Origin: JAZRWQ01 sp045541395
GTDB taxonomy: Bacteria; Bacillota; Clostridia; Oscillospirales; UMGS1783
Assembly: GCA_045541395.1 (NCBI GenBank)
Contig: JAZQIZ010000001.1
Span: 365,633-429,632 of the forward strand
DNA length: 64,000 nt
Reading direction: 5' to 3'
Shown here: positions 1 through 8,630 of the stretch, one piece after another
Position numbering within the stretch: position 1 is the stretch's first letter
Layout of the letters: the number at the start of each line of letters is the position of its first letter
Notes under the pieces: generated by a model
Told to the model about the DNA's origin: nothing
The model's database searches: none
The model's input: the letters and a program-made list of their open reading frames with translations, nothing else
Made by a program: the position numbers and the translations under genes

Positions 1-463
1 CATAAAATGAGCAATTAATCCGAACACCGAACTTGTTAAACAGAAAATCGGAAACCTTTTGCTCACATTTTATTTCCTTTAACATTCCCGAACCGCCAAA
101 ATTTACGCATATGGCGAAATCATCGGCGGAGTATTTAAATTGGCCGTCACAGTATCCTGACAAAACGGGAATCTCGCAGGTCAACTGCTCCATTACGTTA
201 GAAATGTAGCGTGCATCGGGGATGCCATTGTAGCAATCTATAAGCGTGATCTCTTTAAGGCTGTAAACAGCGCTTATATTTTTTTTAAGCAAAGAAACAA
301 CCGATGGAATAACGTATTCATTAAAAAGAATATAAGCTTTTAGTTTTCGTTCTTCTTTATTTGCAAATATTTTTTTCACTTTTGCAAACTGCAAAATATC
401 CCGCAGGGCATCATCCTGCGGGTATTTTGAGAAATATTCATAAAAGCTTTTTAGTTCAGCCAT
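1..463 (-). CDS. polC: DNA polymerase III PolC-type, N-terminal fragment
   Basis: This is the first 154 codons of a gene that runs off the left edge of the window. The product starts MAELKSFYEYFSKYPQDD and resembles the N-terminal non-catalytic domain of the Gram-positive replicative polymerase PolC; the exonuclease and polymerase domains would lie outside. It starts 2 bases after the ispG stop, so it is co-transcribed with the operon ahead of it. The order rseP-ispG-polC is a familiar clostridial arrangement and supports the call. No catalytic motif is visible, so the identification rests on N-terminal similarity and context. Confidence 0.75.
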   Translation of the reverse strand, partial: MAELKSFYEYFSKYPQDDALRDILQFAKVKKIFANKEERKLKAYILFNEYVIPSVVSLLKKNISAVYSLKEITLIDCYNGIPDARYISNVMEQLTCEIPVLSGYCDGQFKYSADDFAICVNFGGSGMLKEIKCEQKVSDFLFNKFGVRINCSFY

Positions 464-465
464 AC

Positions 466-1500
466 TTACATACTCTCTATTTCTTTCATAAGCTCATTTA
501 AAACGTTTTCAGATGAAATATTTCTAATTATTTCACCCTTTTTTATAAGAGACCAGTGACCGTTACCGCCGGCAACACCGATATCTGCATTTCTTGCCTC
601 ACCCGGGCCGTTAACCGCACACCCCATTACGGCAACGGTAATATTTTTATTGGAAACCGAAAGGACATCCTCAACTCTTTTTGCAAGACCAATAACGTCA
701 ACCTGAGTGCGGCCGCAAGTAGGACACGCTACAACGTTTACACCGTTGCATAGACCAATGGAGCGTAATATTTTCTTTGCAGCGTATATCTCTTCTTTGG
801 GATCGGCGGTCAAGGATACTCTTATAGTATCACCTATACCGTCTAATAGTAATGCACCGATTCCTATGCTTGATTTAACAATACCGGTTCCAACAGTACC
901 CGCTTCAGTAACACCGATATGCAGAGGATAGTTGGTTTTCTGCGAAAGTATCCTGTTTGCCTCTACTGTATGACGAACGTCTGCAGATTTAACCGAGATA
1001 ACAATATTGTTATAATCAAATCTTTCAATAAGAGAAGCACTGTAAAGGGCGCTTTCGGCAAGAGCTTCCGCTGTAACGCCGTTATATTTTTTAAGTATTT
1101 CCTTTTCAAGCGATCCGGAATTAACACCCACTCGAATAGGAACGTTATTTTGTTTGCAGGCTTTCACAACTTCCTGAACACGAGAATTATCACCGATATT
1201 ACCGGGATTGATACGTATTTTATCAGCACCGGCGCCAACACTTTCTATTGCAAGTCTGTAGTTAAAATGTATATCGGCAACAACAGGTATTGAAATATTC
1301 TTTTTCAGCATTTCAACTGTTTTCAGACTTTCAGTATCAGGCACGGCAAGTCTTATAATATCGCAACCTATTTCTTCAAGAGCTCTTGCCTGCCGGACGC
1401 AGGATTCGGAATCTCTCGAATCCGTATTAAGCATACTTTGTATAAGAACAGGACTTCCGCCTCCCAGTTCTTTTTTGCCAACTAATATTTTCTTTGTCAT
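466..1500 (-). CDS. ispG: 4-hydroxy-3-methylbut-2-en-1-yl diphosphate synthase (IspG/GcpE)
   Basis: IspG makes HMBPP from MEcPP, the penultimate step of the MEP isoprenoid pathway, with a 4Fe-4S cluster. The 344-residue protein begins with the TIM-barrel part and ends with the cluster domain; the ligand cysteines are visible at about 259, 262 and 294 (ACPTCGRT and VMGCAVNGPGEA). This is the short bacterial form without the plant insert. Its ATG overlaps the rseP stop as ATGA, with AAAGGTG upstream. The same window holds dxr and the ispH fusion, so three MEP steps are represented. Cytoplasmic; confidence is very high. Confidence 0.97.
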   Translation of the reverse strand: MTKKILVGKKELGGGSPVLIQSMLNTDSRDSESCVRQARALEEIGCDIIRLAVPDTESLKTVEMLKKNISIPVVADIHFNYRLAIESVGAGADKIRINPGNIGDNSRVQEVVKACKQNNVPIRVGVNSGSLEKEILKKYNGVTAEALAESALYSASLIERFDYNNIVISVKSADVRHTVEANRILSQKTNYPLHIGVTEAGTVGTGIVKSSIGIGALLLDGIGDTIRVSLTADPKEEIYAAKKILRSIGLCNGVNVVACPTCGRTQVDVIGLAKRVEDVLSVSNKNITVAVMGCAVNGPGEARNADIGVAGGNGHWSLIKKGEIIRNISSENVLNELMKEIESM

Positions 1501-2519
1501 TTAAACACCTTTATAATATCATTTATAAATACAAATACAGTTAGACCCATCAGCAGAATAAAGCCGATTAAATGAACAACCGATTCATATTTTTGCGGTA
1601 TGGGCCTTCTTATAATTGCTTCGACTATGATCATAAAAATTCTGCCGCCATCCAATGCAGGTATGGGCAAAAGATTCATAACACCCAGGTTCAAGGCTAT
1701 AAAGGCAATCAGATTCAGAACAGAAAGGGCACCGTATTCAACAGTTTGCTGTACCATTACGGTTATGCCAACAGGACCTGAAAGCTCATTAACGCCAACA
1801 CGTCCAGTAACCAAATACACAACCGACTTCCATACAAGCCTAATGATCGATATGCTTTCAGTCACACTGTTCTTAAGTATTGAACCTAAGGTATTTTCTT
1901 TGGCTAACAAATTTATACCCATTTTATAACCGTTCTCGGTTTTAATCAAAGGAATGTTTTCAAGATCGATTCTTTCACCGTTTCTGATAACCTTAGCATC
2001 AAATTGCTCTGTTTCAATATTTGAAACAGCAAAATTAAGATCCATATAGTTCATAACGGCGTAGCCGTCAATTGAAACTATTTTGTCGCCCTCCTTCAGA
2101 ACAGTTTGTTCCGGAAGGCCAATTTTATCGATTTCAGTAGAAACGTATGCAGGAACAAAACAGTTTATTATTAATACGATTATAAACCCAACAAGAATAT
2201 TCATTGCAGCTCCTGCAAGCAGCACTGCAATTCGCTGAAGTTTTGTTTTATTGCCAAATGCCCTATGATTATCCTTATGGGCATCTTCGTCTTCACCTTC
2301 CATTTTACAAAAACCGCCTATGGGCAAAGCTTTAATATAAAAGGTTGTTTCCTTGCCCTGTTTTTTGAAAATCGTAGGGCCCATACCGATAGAAAATTCA
2401 TTAACACCTATGCCACATTTCTTTGCAACTATATAATGGCCGAATTCGTGTACCAGAATTAAAATTCCAAATGTGAATATTGTAATAATTATACTTATAA
2501 ACGTGTTAATTATACTCAC
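1497..2519 (-). CDS. rseP: RseP/RasP site-2 intramembrane zinc metalloprotease
   Basis: A membrane protease that cuts transmembrane substrates such as anti-sigma factors and signal-peptide remnants. The zinc motif HEFGH lies in the first membrane helix, a PDZ domain follows in the middle (KEGDKIVSIDGYAVM), and the second active-site element ALDGGR is near the C-terminus, with further helices to the end. The start is uncertain. A clear AGGAG lies in the last codons of dxr, but no ATG sits at the proper distance behind it. Candidates are GTG at 2519 (chosen here, overlapping that site), GTG at 2534, ATG at 2546 inside dxr, or a rare ATT at 2510. It is followed by ispG with a 4-base overlap. Confidence 0.93.
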   Translation of the reverse strand: MSIINTFISIIITIFTFGILILVHEFGHYIVAKKCGIGVNEFSIGMGPTIFKKQGKETTFYIKALPIGGFCKMEGEDEDAHKDNHRAFGNKTKLQRIAVLLAGAAMNILVGFIIVLIINCFVPAYVSTEIDKIGLPEQTVLKEGDKIVSIDGYAVMNYMDLNFAVSNIETEQFDAKVIRNGERIDLENIPLIKTENGYKMGINLLAKENTLGSILKNSVTESISIIRLVWKSVVYLVTGRVGVNELSGPVGITVMVQQTVEYGALSVLNLIAFIALNLGVMNLLPIPALDGGRIFMIIVEAIIRRPIPQKYESVVHLIGFILLMGLTVFVFINDIIKVFK

Positions 2520-3642
2520 TCCTAACAAACTCACGGGCAAATGCATCCGCCTCAAATATACGGTCCAAAGTAGGACGCTGTACTGTTTTAGTATTAACAA
2601 GAACCTTCTCAAGTACTTCACCTATTTGGTAAAACTTAATTTTATCCTGTAAAAACAGGCCAACAGCCTCTTCATTTGCGGCATTAACAGCAGCAGTTAT
2701 ACTGCCGCCGATCGTTACAGCCTTTCTGCATACGTCAAGGGGTTTAAAGGTTTTATAGTCAGGCTTATAAAAACTAAGCTTACCTATTTCACAAAGATCT
2801 AAAGGCGCAATAACTGCACTTTTTCTTTCGGGATAAGTGAATGCATACTGGATAGGCAAACGCATATCTGCGACGGCAAGCTGAGCGATAACCGAATTAT
2901 CGACATATTCAACCATAGAATGAATAATACTTTCCCTATGAACCACAATTTCAACATCTTTAGGCTCAACATTAAATAGTCTGACAGCTTCTATAAGTTC
3001 CAAACCCTTATTCATCATTGTAGCGCTGTCAATTGTAATTTTGGCACCCATACTCCAATTAGGATGCTTTAATGCCTGCTGTTTTGTAACGGCCATAAGC
3101 TGTTCATAGCTATAGCCGAAAAAAGGCCCGCCGGATGCAGTCAGTATTAATTTTTTAACTTCTTTTCCCGCCTGTAAACATTGAAAAATAGCACCGTGTT
3201 CACTATCAACAGGTAATATCTTAACACCGTATTCTTTTACAAGGTCAGTGATAAGCTCACCTCCGGATACCAAAGTTTCCTTATTTGCAAGGGCAATATC
3301 CTTCCCGGATTTTATTGCAGCTATGGTAGGAAGCAGGCCAACGACACCGACAACAGCAGTTAAGACAATATCTGCATCAGTAGCACTAGCAGCTTCGCAA
3401 ATGCCATCTATTCCGGATAACACACGAATATCTGTGTCAGCAAGGCGCACTTTTAAATCCTTTGCAGCATCTTCATTATTCATTGCTGCAATGGAGACCT
3501 TGAATTCGCGGGCATATTCTTCAATTTTATCTACGTTAGTGTTACCGGTTACGGCAGTAACCTTATAACCCATGGCACGACATACGTCTAGCCCTTGTGT
3601 TCCGACTGAACCGGTAGCCCCTAAAATGGCAATTCTCTTCAT
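2506..3642 (-). CDS. dxr: 1-deoxy-D-xylulose 5-phosphate reductoisomerase
   Basis: Dxr converts DXP to MEP with NADPH, the committed step of the MEP pathway. The 378-residue protein has the N-terminal nucleotide loop GATGSVGTQG, the metal-binding stretch PVDSEHGAIFQ, the substrate loop TASGGPF and the second acidic site MNKGLELIEA, all expected for the family. It starts 11 bases after cdsA with AAGGAT ahead of the ATG. The 3' end overlaps any plausible rseP start, and the rseP ribosome site sits within its last codons. Cytoplasmic; no unusual feature in the protein. Confidence 0.97.
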   Translation of the reverse strand: MKRIAILGATGSVGTQGLDVCRAMGYKVTAVTGNTNVDKIEEYAREFKVSIAAMNNEDAAKDLKVRLADTDIRVLSGIDGICEAASATDADIVLTAVVGVVGLLPTIAAIKSGKDIALANKETLVSGGELITDLVKEYGVKILPVDSEHGAIFQCLQAGKEVKKLILTASGGPFFGYSYEQLMAVTKQQALKHPNWSMGAKITIDSATMMNKGLELIEAVRLFNVEPKDVEIVVHRESIIHSMVEYVDNSVIAQLAVADMRLPIQYAFTYPERKSAVIAPLDLCEIGKLSFYKPDYKTFKPLDVCRKAVTIGGSITAAVNAANEEAVGLFLQDKIKFYQIGEVLEKVLVNTKTVQRPTLDRIFEADAFAREFVRSEYN

Positions 3643-3653
3643 TTAACTTATCC

Positions 3654-4469
3654 TTAAAAAATCATATGATTGATGTAGTAATAGAAAATCAAAGTAAACG
3701 GAGCAACAAACATATAGCTATCAAAACGATCAAGTACTCCGCCATGACCCGGCATGAGATCACTATAATCCTTAATACCAACAGTACGTTTAATAACGGA
3801 CATGGCAAGATCACCTATCTGGTCGATCACAGATGCCAAAAGAGTATAAATTCCAAGCCACAAATAGTTAATATTAAGAGAAGTAACAAGATCTAATACA
3901 AGCCCTATAACAAGAACTATTATAACCGCACAAGCAGAACCACCAATACTGCCCTCAACTGTTTTTTTGGGGCTTACGTTCGGAGCAAGCTTATGTTTCC
4001 CCATTGCTCTACCTACAAAATAAGCGGCGGTATCGGTTATAATACATACAAGCACGAACAGAACAAGAAAATAAAGGCCCTTATCCAAACTGCGAATATG
4101 CACAAAACTGCTATAAAAAAGCGGTATCATAAGCGATATGGGAAATACCTTATAAATCTTATTCAGCTGATACTTACCAAAGAACTTCATTAAAAGTAAA
4201 AACACTGTAACTGAAATTAAAAATGATACAGTAATTACAGGCATATAATATGGTATTTTTACAAATGGAATAACTGCGCCTACAACAAGTGAGACTGCAA
4301 AAGGCAGTTCTTTATCTGTAAGGTTAGTTGCTTTATACAGCTCATATACACCGCATACACTCAGGAGAGAAATGAAAATCTCCATAACGTAAGGGTAATG
4401 GGAAATACAAAGCAAGATCACCAGCAAAGGTATAAGCACTGCTGCGGTTTTTATGCGGGTCTTTAACAA
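3654..4469 (-). CDS. cdsA: Phosphatidate cytidylyltransferase CdsA
   Basis: CdsA makes CDP-diacylglycerol from phosphatidate and CTP, the branch point for membrane phospholipids. It is 271 residues and almost entirely hydrophobic helices. The C-terminal family signature is visible: SVIKRTVGIKDYSDLMPGHG followed by GVLDRFDS, with the Lys-Arg, Lys-Asp, His-Gly-Gly and Asp-Arg residues in place. One base separates it from uppS upstream. The uppS-cdsA-dxr-rseP order is the classic envelope-precursor cluster of Firmicutes. Confidence 0.95.
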   Translation of the reverse strand: MLKTRIKTAAVLIPLLVILLCISHYPYVMEIFISLLSVCGVYELYKATNLTDKELPFAVSLVVGAVIPFVKIPYYMPVITVSFLISVTVFLLLMKFFGKYQLNKIYKVFPISLMIPLFYSSFVHIRSLDKGLYFLVLFVLVCIITDTAAYFVGRAMGKHKLAPNVSPKKTVEGSIGGSACAVIIVLVIGLVLDLVTSLNINYLWLGIYTLLASVIDQIGDLAMSVIKRTVGIKDYSDLMPGHGGVLDRFDSYMFVAPFTLIFYYYINHMIF

Positions 4470-4470
4470 A

Positions 4471-5208
4471 TCAAACGCCTCCGAATCTTCTGGTTCTTTT
4501 ATTGAAATCTACAATAGCCTGATTAAGATCATCCTCTGAAAAGTCAGGCCATAGCACGTCAGAATACCAAAATTCAGAATACGCGCACTGCCACAAAAGA
4601 AAATTAGATAATCGCTGTTCACCGCTTGGACGGATAATAAGATCGGGATCAGGCTGACCTGCAGTATACATATGATCGGACAGAAGCTTTTCATCAAAAT
4701 TCTCAGGTATTTTACCAACAGCTAAAGCCATATTAGCAATTTGTTTTGCTGCTTTAACAATTTCTTGTCTGCCACCGTAGTTTATTGCAATATTTACGGT
4801 TATACCCTTAAGATCAGCGGTTGCTTCCTGTGCAGTTTTGATTTTATTTTGAAGCTGCTCAGATAACCTAGACATGTCTCCTATAAAATTCAGCTTCATA
4901 TCATAGTCTTTAAAATCAATTAATATCTCATCAAGATAATCGTTAAACTGCTTCATTAAAGCGTTTACTTCTTCCGCAGGACGGGACCAATTTTCTGTTG
5001 AAAAGGCATAATAGGTAACATACTTTACGCCTATTTTATGACAATAACGGGTTATCTTCCTGAAGGTTTTTCCGCCTTGGATATGACCCATAAAACGGGG
5101 CAAGCCTCTCTTTTTTGCCCAACGGCCATTACCGTCCATTATAATTCCTATATGTTCAGGAATATCAAAGCCATCCAAAGCGTTGTTTTTATTTGTTATA
5201 ATAGCCAT
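4471..5208 (-). CDS. uppS: Undecaprenyl diphosphate synthase (cis-prenyltransferase)
   Basis: UppS condenses isopentenyl diphosphate units onto farnesyl diphosphate to give the C55 lipid carrier for peptidoglycan and other wall polymers. The 245-residue protein shows the catalytic MDGNGRWAKKRG segment near residue 23, the YAFSTENWSRP motif and the C-terminal RPSGEQRLSNFLLWQ motif of Z-type prenyltransferases. A 54-base gap containing an 11-bp GC-rich hairpin separates it from frr. It shares the operon with cdsA and the MEP genes that feed it substrate. Confidence 0.96.
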   Translation of the reverse strand: MAIITNKNNALDGFDIPEHIGIIMDGNGRWAKKRGLPRFMGHIQGGKTFRKITRYCHKIGVKYVTYYAFSTENWSRPAEEVNALMKQFNDYLDEILIDFKDYDMKLNFIGDMSRLSEQLQNKIKTAQEATADLKGITVNIAINYGGRQEIVKAAKQIANMALAVGKIPENFDEKLLSDHMYTAGQPDPDLIIRPSGEQRLSNFLLWQCAYSEFWYSDVLWPDFSEDDLNQAIVDFNKRTRRFGGV

Positions 5209-5230
5209 AGTAACTTCCTTTATACTATAT

Positions 5231-5257
5231 TCCCCCGCAGAGATCTTCTGCGGGGGA
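5231..5257 (-). other. GC-rich intercistronic hairpin between frr and uppS
   Basis: An 11-bp perfect inverted repeat (5231-5241 with 5247-5257) including five consecutive G:C pairs and a short loop. No U-tract follows on either strand, so it does not look like an intrinsic terminator. Position inside the operon suggests a processing or stability element, which is inference. Confidence 0.6.
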
Positions 5258-5262
5258 CTGAT

Positions 5263-5817
5263 TTAAACGGACATCAATTCCTTTTCTTTTGCTGCGGCGA
5301 TCTCATCGATCTTCTTGATATACTTATCGGTAAGTTCCTGAACATCCTTCTCAATGATCTTTAAATCATCTTCTGTAATTTCACTATTCTTTTTCTGAGC
5401 TTTAGCTTTTTCTAAAGCATCTCTTCTTATAGAACGAACAGAAACCTTTGCTCCTTCTGCCTTATTCTTTACATCCTTAATAAGATCTTTTCTTCTCTCT
5501 TCAGTAAGAGGAGGAAATACCAGGCGGATAGCCTTACCGTCATTATTGGGGTTTATTCCGATATCAGATTCATTGATCGCTTTTTCAATAGGCTTAATAG
5601 CAGAAGCATCCCAAGGCTGAACAAGTAATACTCTTGCTTCGGGAACGGAAATAGCGGCCATCTGATTAATGGGAGTTTCGCAACCGTAATAGTCAACTCT
5701 TATCTTATCAAGAACTGCGGGATTAGCTCTACCTGCTCTGATAACAGAAAAATCATACTCAAGTACGCTGATAGTTTTGTCCATTTTAGTTTGTAATTCG
5801 GGATAATTGTTTTTCAT
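5263..5817 (-). CDS. frr: Ribosome recycling factor
   Basis: Frr splits the post-termination ribosome together with EF-G. At 184 residues it has the usual length, and motifs such as VIRAGRANPAVLDKIRVDYYG, read from about residue 26, and the C-terminal helical arm rich in Lys/Glu are standard. Two bases separate it from the pyrH stop; pyrH-frr is a near-universal gene pair. A strong hairpin lies just past its stop codon before uppS. Cytoplasmic, essential in most bacteria. Confidence 0.97.
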   Translation of the reverse strand: MKNNYPELQTKMDKTISVLEYDFSVIRAGRANPAVLDKIRVDYYGCETPINQMAAISVPEARVLLVQPWDASAIKPIEKAINESDIGINPNNDGKAIRLVFPPLTEERRKDLIKDVKNKAEGAKVSVRSIRRDALEKAKAQKKNSEITEDDLKIIEKDVQELTDKYIKKIDEIAAAKEKELMSV

Positions 5818-5819
5818 AA

Positions 5820-6533
5820 TTATTCTTCCTCCTGAATGATTGTTCCTATATTCTCACCCGTAACAGCTTTTACTATATTATCCGGATCATCTAAACTGAA
5901 TACTAATACGGGAATTTTATTATCCATACAAAGGGATGCTGCTGTACTGTCCATAACTCCAAGACCTCTGCTGAGCACCTCCTGGGGGGTGAGATGATCT
6001 ATTTTCTTGGCATTGGGATCCTTATGAGGATCGGCAGTATATACGCCGTCAACATTTGTGGCCTTCATGAAAATATCAGCTTCAATTTCTGCAGATCGTA
6101 ACGCAGCACCTGTATCTGTTGAAAAGAAGGGATTGCCTGTGCCGCAACCAAAAACAACCACTCTGCCCTTTTCCAAATGACGGACAGCTCGATTTCTGAT
6201 ATAAGGCTCTGCTATCTGACGCATTTCTATTGCAGTCTGTACTCTGGTAACAACACCAAGAGCCTGCAGGCTGTCTGCAAATGCTAAAGCATTCATTGTT
6301 GTTGCCAGCATACCAATATGATCTGCGGTGGTTCTGTCCATTGCGCCACTGCTTCTGCCACGCCAGAAATTGCCGCCGCCAACAACAATAGCTACCTGCA
6401 CACCCAGATCTACACATTCTTTTACTTTAGCGGCAACACTGTTTACAAAGTTAAAATCAAACCCTGTTTTATTTTCGCCGGCTAAAGCTTCGCCGCTGAT
6501 TTTGAGCAACACTCTTTTATATTTAATAGCCAT
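5820..6533 (-). CDS. pyrH: UMP kinase
   Basis: PyrH phosphorylates UMP to UDP. It belongs to the amino acid kinase fold, seen in the N-terminal RVLLKISGEAL, the glycine-rich VVGGGNFWRGR and the C-terminal LCMDNKIPVLVFSL. The start is set at the ATG of MAIKYKRVLL because AGGGGG lies 6 bases upstream; an ATG six codons further up would overlap that site. It is 237 residues, normal length. It is the first gene of the operon that continues through frr, uppS, cdsA, dxr, rseP, ispG and polC, with a consensus promoter just ahead. Confidence 0.96.
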   Translation of the reverse strand: MAIKYKRVLLKISGEALAGENKTGFDFNFVNSVAAKVKECVDLGVQVAIVVGGGNFWRGRSSGAMDRTTADHIGMLATTMNALAFADSLQALGVVTRVQTAIEMRQIAEPYIRNRAVRHLEKGRVVVFGCGTGNPFFSTDTGAALRSAEIEADIFMKATNVDGVYTADPHKDPNAKKIDHLTPQEVLSRGLGVMDSTAASLCMDNKIPVLVFSLDDPDNIVKAVTGENIGTIIQEEE

Positions 6534-6574
6534 AATAAACCCCCTGAACATACTAATTATTTTCTCTTTTTAAT

Positions 6575-6603
6575 ATTTTACTATAAAAACAGCAACATTT
6601 CAA
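6575..6603 (-). promoter_or_regulatory. SigA-type promoter of the pyrH operon
   Basis: On the minus strand TTGAAA (6598-6603) and TAAAAT (6575-6580) are separated by 17 bases, about 45 bases upstream of the pyrH start. Confidence 0.75.
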
Positions 6604-6611
6604 CCAAAATA

Positions 6612-6642
6612 AGAAAAAAGGCTGTGAATTTCTTCACAGCCT
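6612..6642 (-). terminator. Intrinsic terminator after ispH-rpsA
   Basis: A 10-bp stem (AGGCTGTGAA paired with its complement, GAAA loop) followed on the minus strand by a run of Ts. It lies 15 bases past the ispH-rpsA stop and just ahead of the pyrH promoter. Confidence 0.9.
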
Positions 6643-6656
6643 AAAAGATTTTTTAA

Positions 6657-8630
6657 TTATTCCTGAACTTCTTCCTGAGCTTCCTCAGCTACTTCTTCAA
6701 CGGGAGTAAGGAGAGCCTTAATTGAAAGGGAGATTCTGTTCTTTTCTTCATCGATCTCAATGATCTTAGCAGAAACAGTATCGCCAACCTTAAGCTTATC
6801 AGCTACCTTTTCAATACGTTCATTTGCTATTTCGGAAATATGAACAAGGCCGTCAACACCAGGGATGATCTGAGCGAAAGCACCGTAAGCCATAAGCTTA
6901 ACGATCTTAACTTCAACAACGTCATCTACCTTATAGTTTGCCTTGAATACATCCATAGGATTACCATTAGGATCCTTATAACCGAGAGAGATTCTGCCGG
7001 TTTCTTCTTCGAATTCCTTAACGTATACGTCAACAGTATCGCCAACCTTAACTACTTCGGAAGGATGCTTGATCTTGCCCCAGGACAGTTCAGTAATATG
7101 TACCATACCGTCAACACCGCCGATATCTACGAAAGCACCATAAGAAGTAAGGCTTCTAACAACGCCATCATAATGCTTGCCAACTTCGATTTCAGCAAGG
7201 ATACGTTCCTTTGCTTCTTTTCTCATCTCAGCAGCAGCACGCTTAACGGAGCCAATGACTCTTCTTCTGCGCTTGTCCACTTCAATAACCTTAAACTGAA
7301 CGGTCTGTCCTTCAAGCTGAGTAAGATCTGCTTCTTTGTTAGAAGTGATCTGAGAAGCGGGGATAAAGATTCTGTTGGATTCATAGTTAACAACTACGCC
7401 ACCCTTAACAACCTGAGCAACCTTGCCGGCAAGGATCTGACCATTTTCAACAGCGTCAGTCATAACTGCCCATGCCTTCTGAGCATCAATACGCTTGGTG
7501 GATAAAAGTGCAGTACCTTCAACGTCATTAGTCTTGATAACCTGAACTTCGATCTCATCGCCGAGCTTATATATCTTAGCAAGTTCAGCTGAACTGGGTT
7601 CGCCGGTAATCTCGTCAGATGACAGGATTCCGGTGTACTTAGCGCCAAGATCTACCTGAACTTCGGTAGACATTACAGCCATAACAGTACCGGTAATGAC
7701 TTCTCCTCTACGTATAGTTTTAAAGGACTGTTCCAGTGCTTCTGCAAAAGACAGCTCCTTTTCCATGTTTTCAACCTGATTTTCCATGGTTTTAAAAACC
7801 TCCTCGATTGTTCCTTTAGGCGTAGAGGCACCGGCCGTTATGCCTATCGGAAATTTATAATAATTTTTATTAACTAATTCTGCGGCCCTTTCAATAAAGA
7901 CCGTATCTTCACAACAAGCCTTACATATCTCATATAGCTTCTGACTGTTTGAGCTTTCTTTGCCGCCGATCACTATCATAGATCCAACAGTTTTTGCTAT
8001 ATTTTCTGCCTCAGCCTGCCTTTCGCTTGTCGCACTACATATTGTATCAAAAATCTTTGCATTTGTATAGTGTAAATTTGCAAATTCTTTGCAAATTTTT
8101 TTCCATTCTGCCTTGTTGAAGGTTGTTTGAGCTGCTAAAATTGGATTTTTGTGTTCCAAATTCGCATTCTTATCTAGTTCAATCAAGTCTTGAGCGCTTT
8201 TTACAGTAAAAAAGTCTTTTCCACGGTAATGACCTCTGATACCCATAACCTCGGGATGCTCCTCATTGCCTGCAATGATAAAAGCCTTATTCTCCACCCC
8301 TGCCCTATCCGCTATTTTTTGTATGCGTAAAACAAAAGGACAAGTCATATTAACATAAGGGATTTTATTATTGTCAAGATAATCAATTACGTCGGCCCCG
8401 ACACCGTGTGTCCTTATAACAACCGTTGATCCCTCAGGTATCTCAGATAAGGAGCTAATACAAATAACACCTTTATTATAAAGATCCTCAGTTACAACAG
8501 GATTATGAATAAGCTCACCATAAGTGCATATATTACCCCCGCCATTATTTACAAGCCCGTAAATGTGCTCAACTGCGCGGTTAACACCAAAACAAAATCC
8601 AGCAGTTTTTGCAAGAATGATTTTATTCAT
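6657..8630 (-). CDS. ispH: Fused HMBPP reductase (IspH) and ribosomal protein S1
   Basis: A single 657-residue frame joins two functions. Residues 1 to about 285 are IspH, the last MEP enzyme, which reduces HMBPP to IPP and DMAPP; its cluster cysteines are in AGFCFGV (Cys13), NMTCPF and DTICSATSERQ. From about residue 305 there are four S1 RNA-binding domains (IRRGEVITGTVMAV, VENGQILAGKVAQV, EVGKHYDGVVRSLTSYGAFV, DDVVEVKIVKLMAYGAFA) and an acidic tail. Such fusions are known in Clostridia; no stop or frameshift interrupts this one. It overlaps plsC by 8 bases and is followed by a terminator. The S1 half probably serves in mRNA binding on the ribosome. Confidence 0.96.
   Translation of the reverse strand: MNKIILAKTAGFCFGVNRAVEHIYGLVNNGGGNICTYGELIHNPVVTEDLYNKGVICISSLSEIPEGSTVVIRTHGVGADVIDYLDNNKIPYVNMTCPFVLRIQKIADRAGVENKAFIIAGNEEHPEVMGIRGHYRGKDFFTVKSAQDLIELDKNANLEHKNPILAAQTTFNKAEWKKICKEFANLHYTNAKIFDTICSATSERQAEAENIAKTVGSMIVIGGKESSNSQKLYEICKACCEDTVFIERAAELVNKNYYKFPIGITAGASTPKGTIEEVFKTMENQVENMEKELSFAEALEQSFKTIRRGEVITGTVMAVMSTEVQVDLGAKYTGILSSDEITGEPSSAELAKIYKLGDEIEVQVIKTNDVEGTALLSTKRIDAQKAWAVMTDAVENGQILAGKVAQVVKGGVVVNYESNRIFIPASQITSNKEADLTQLEGQTVQFKVIEVDKRRRRVIGSVKRAAAEMRKEAKERILAEIEVGKHYDGVVRSLTSYGAFVDIGGVDGMVHITELSWGKIKHPSEVVKVGDTVDVYVKEFEEETGRISLGYKDPNGNPMDVFKANYKVDDVVEVKIVKLMAYGAFAQIIPGVDGLVHISEIANERIEKVADKLKVGDTVSAKIIEIDEEKNRISLSIKALLTPVEEVAEEAQEEVQE

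Noticed and set aside
6840..7505. Plus-strand 221-codon frame
   Set aside because: Entirely antisense to the S1 domains of the ispH fusion; no start signals.
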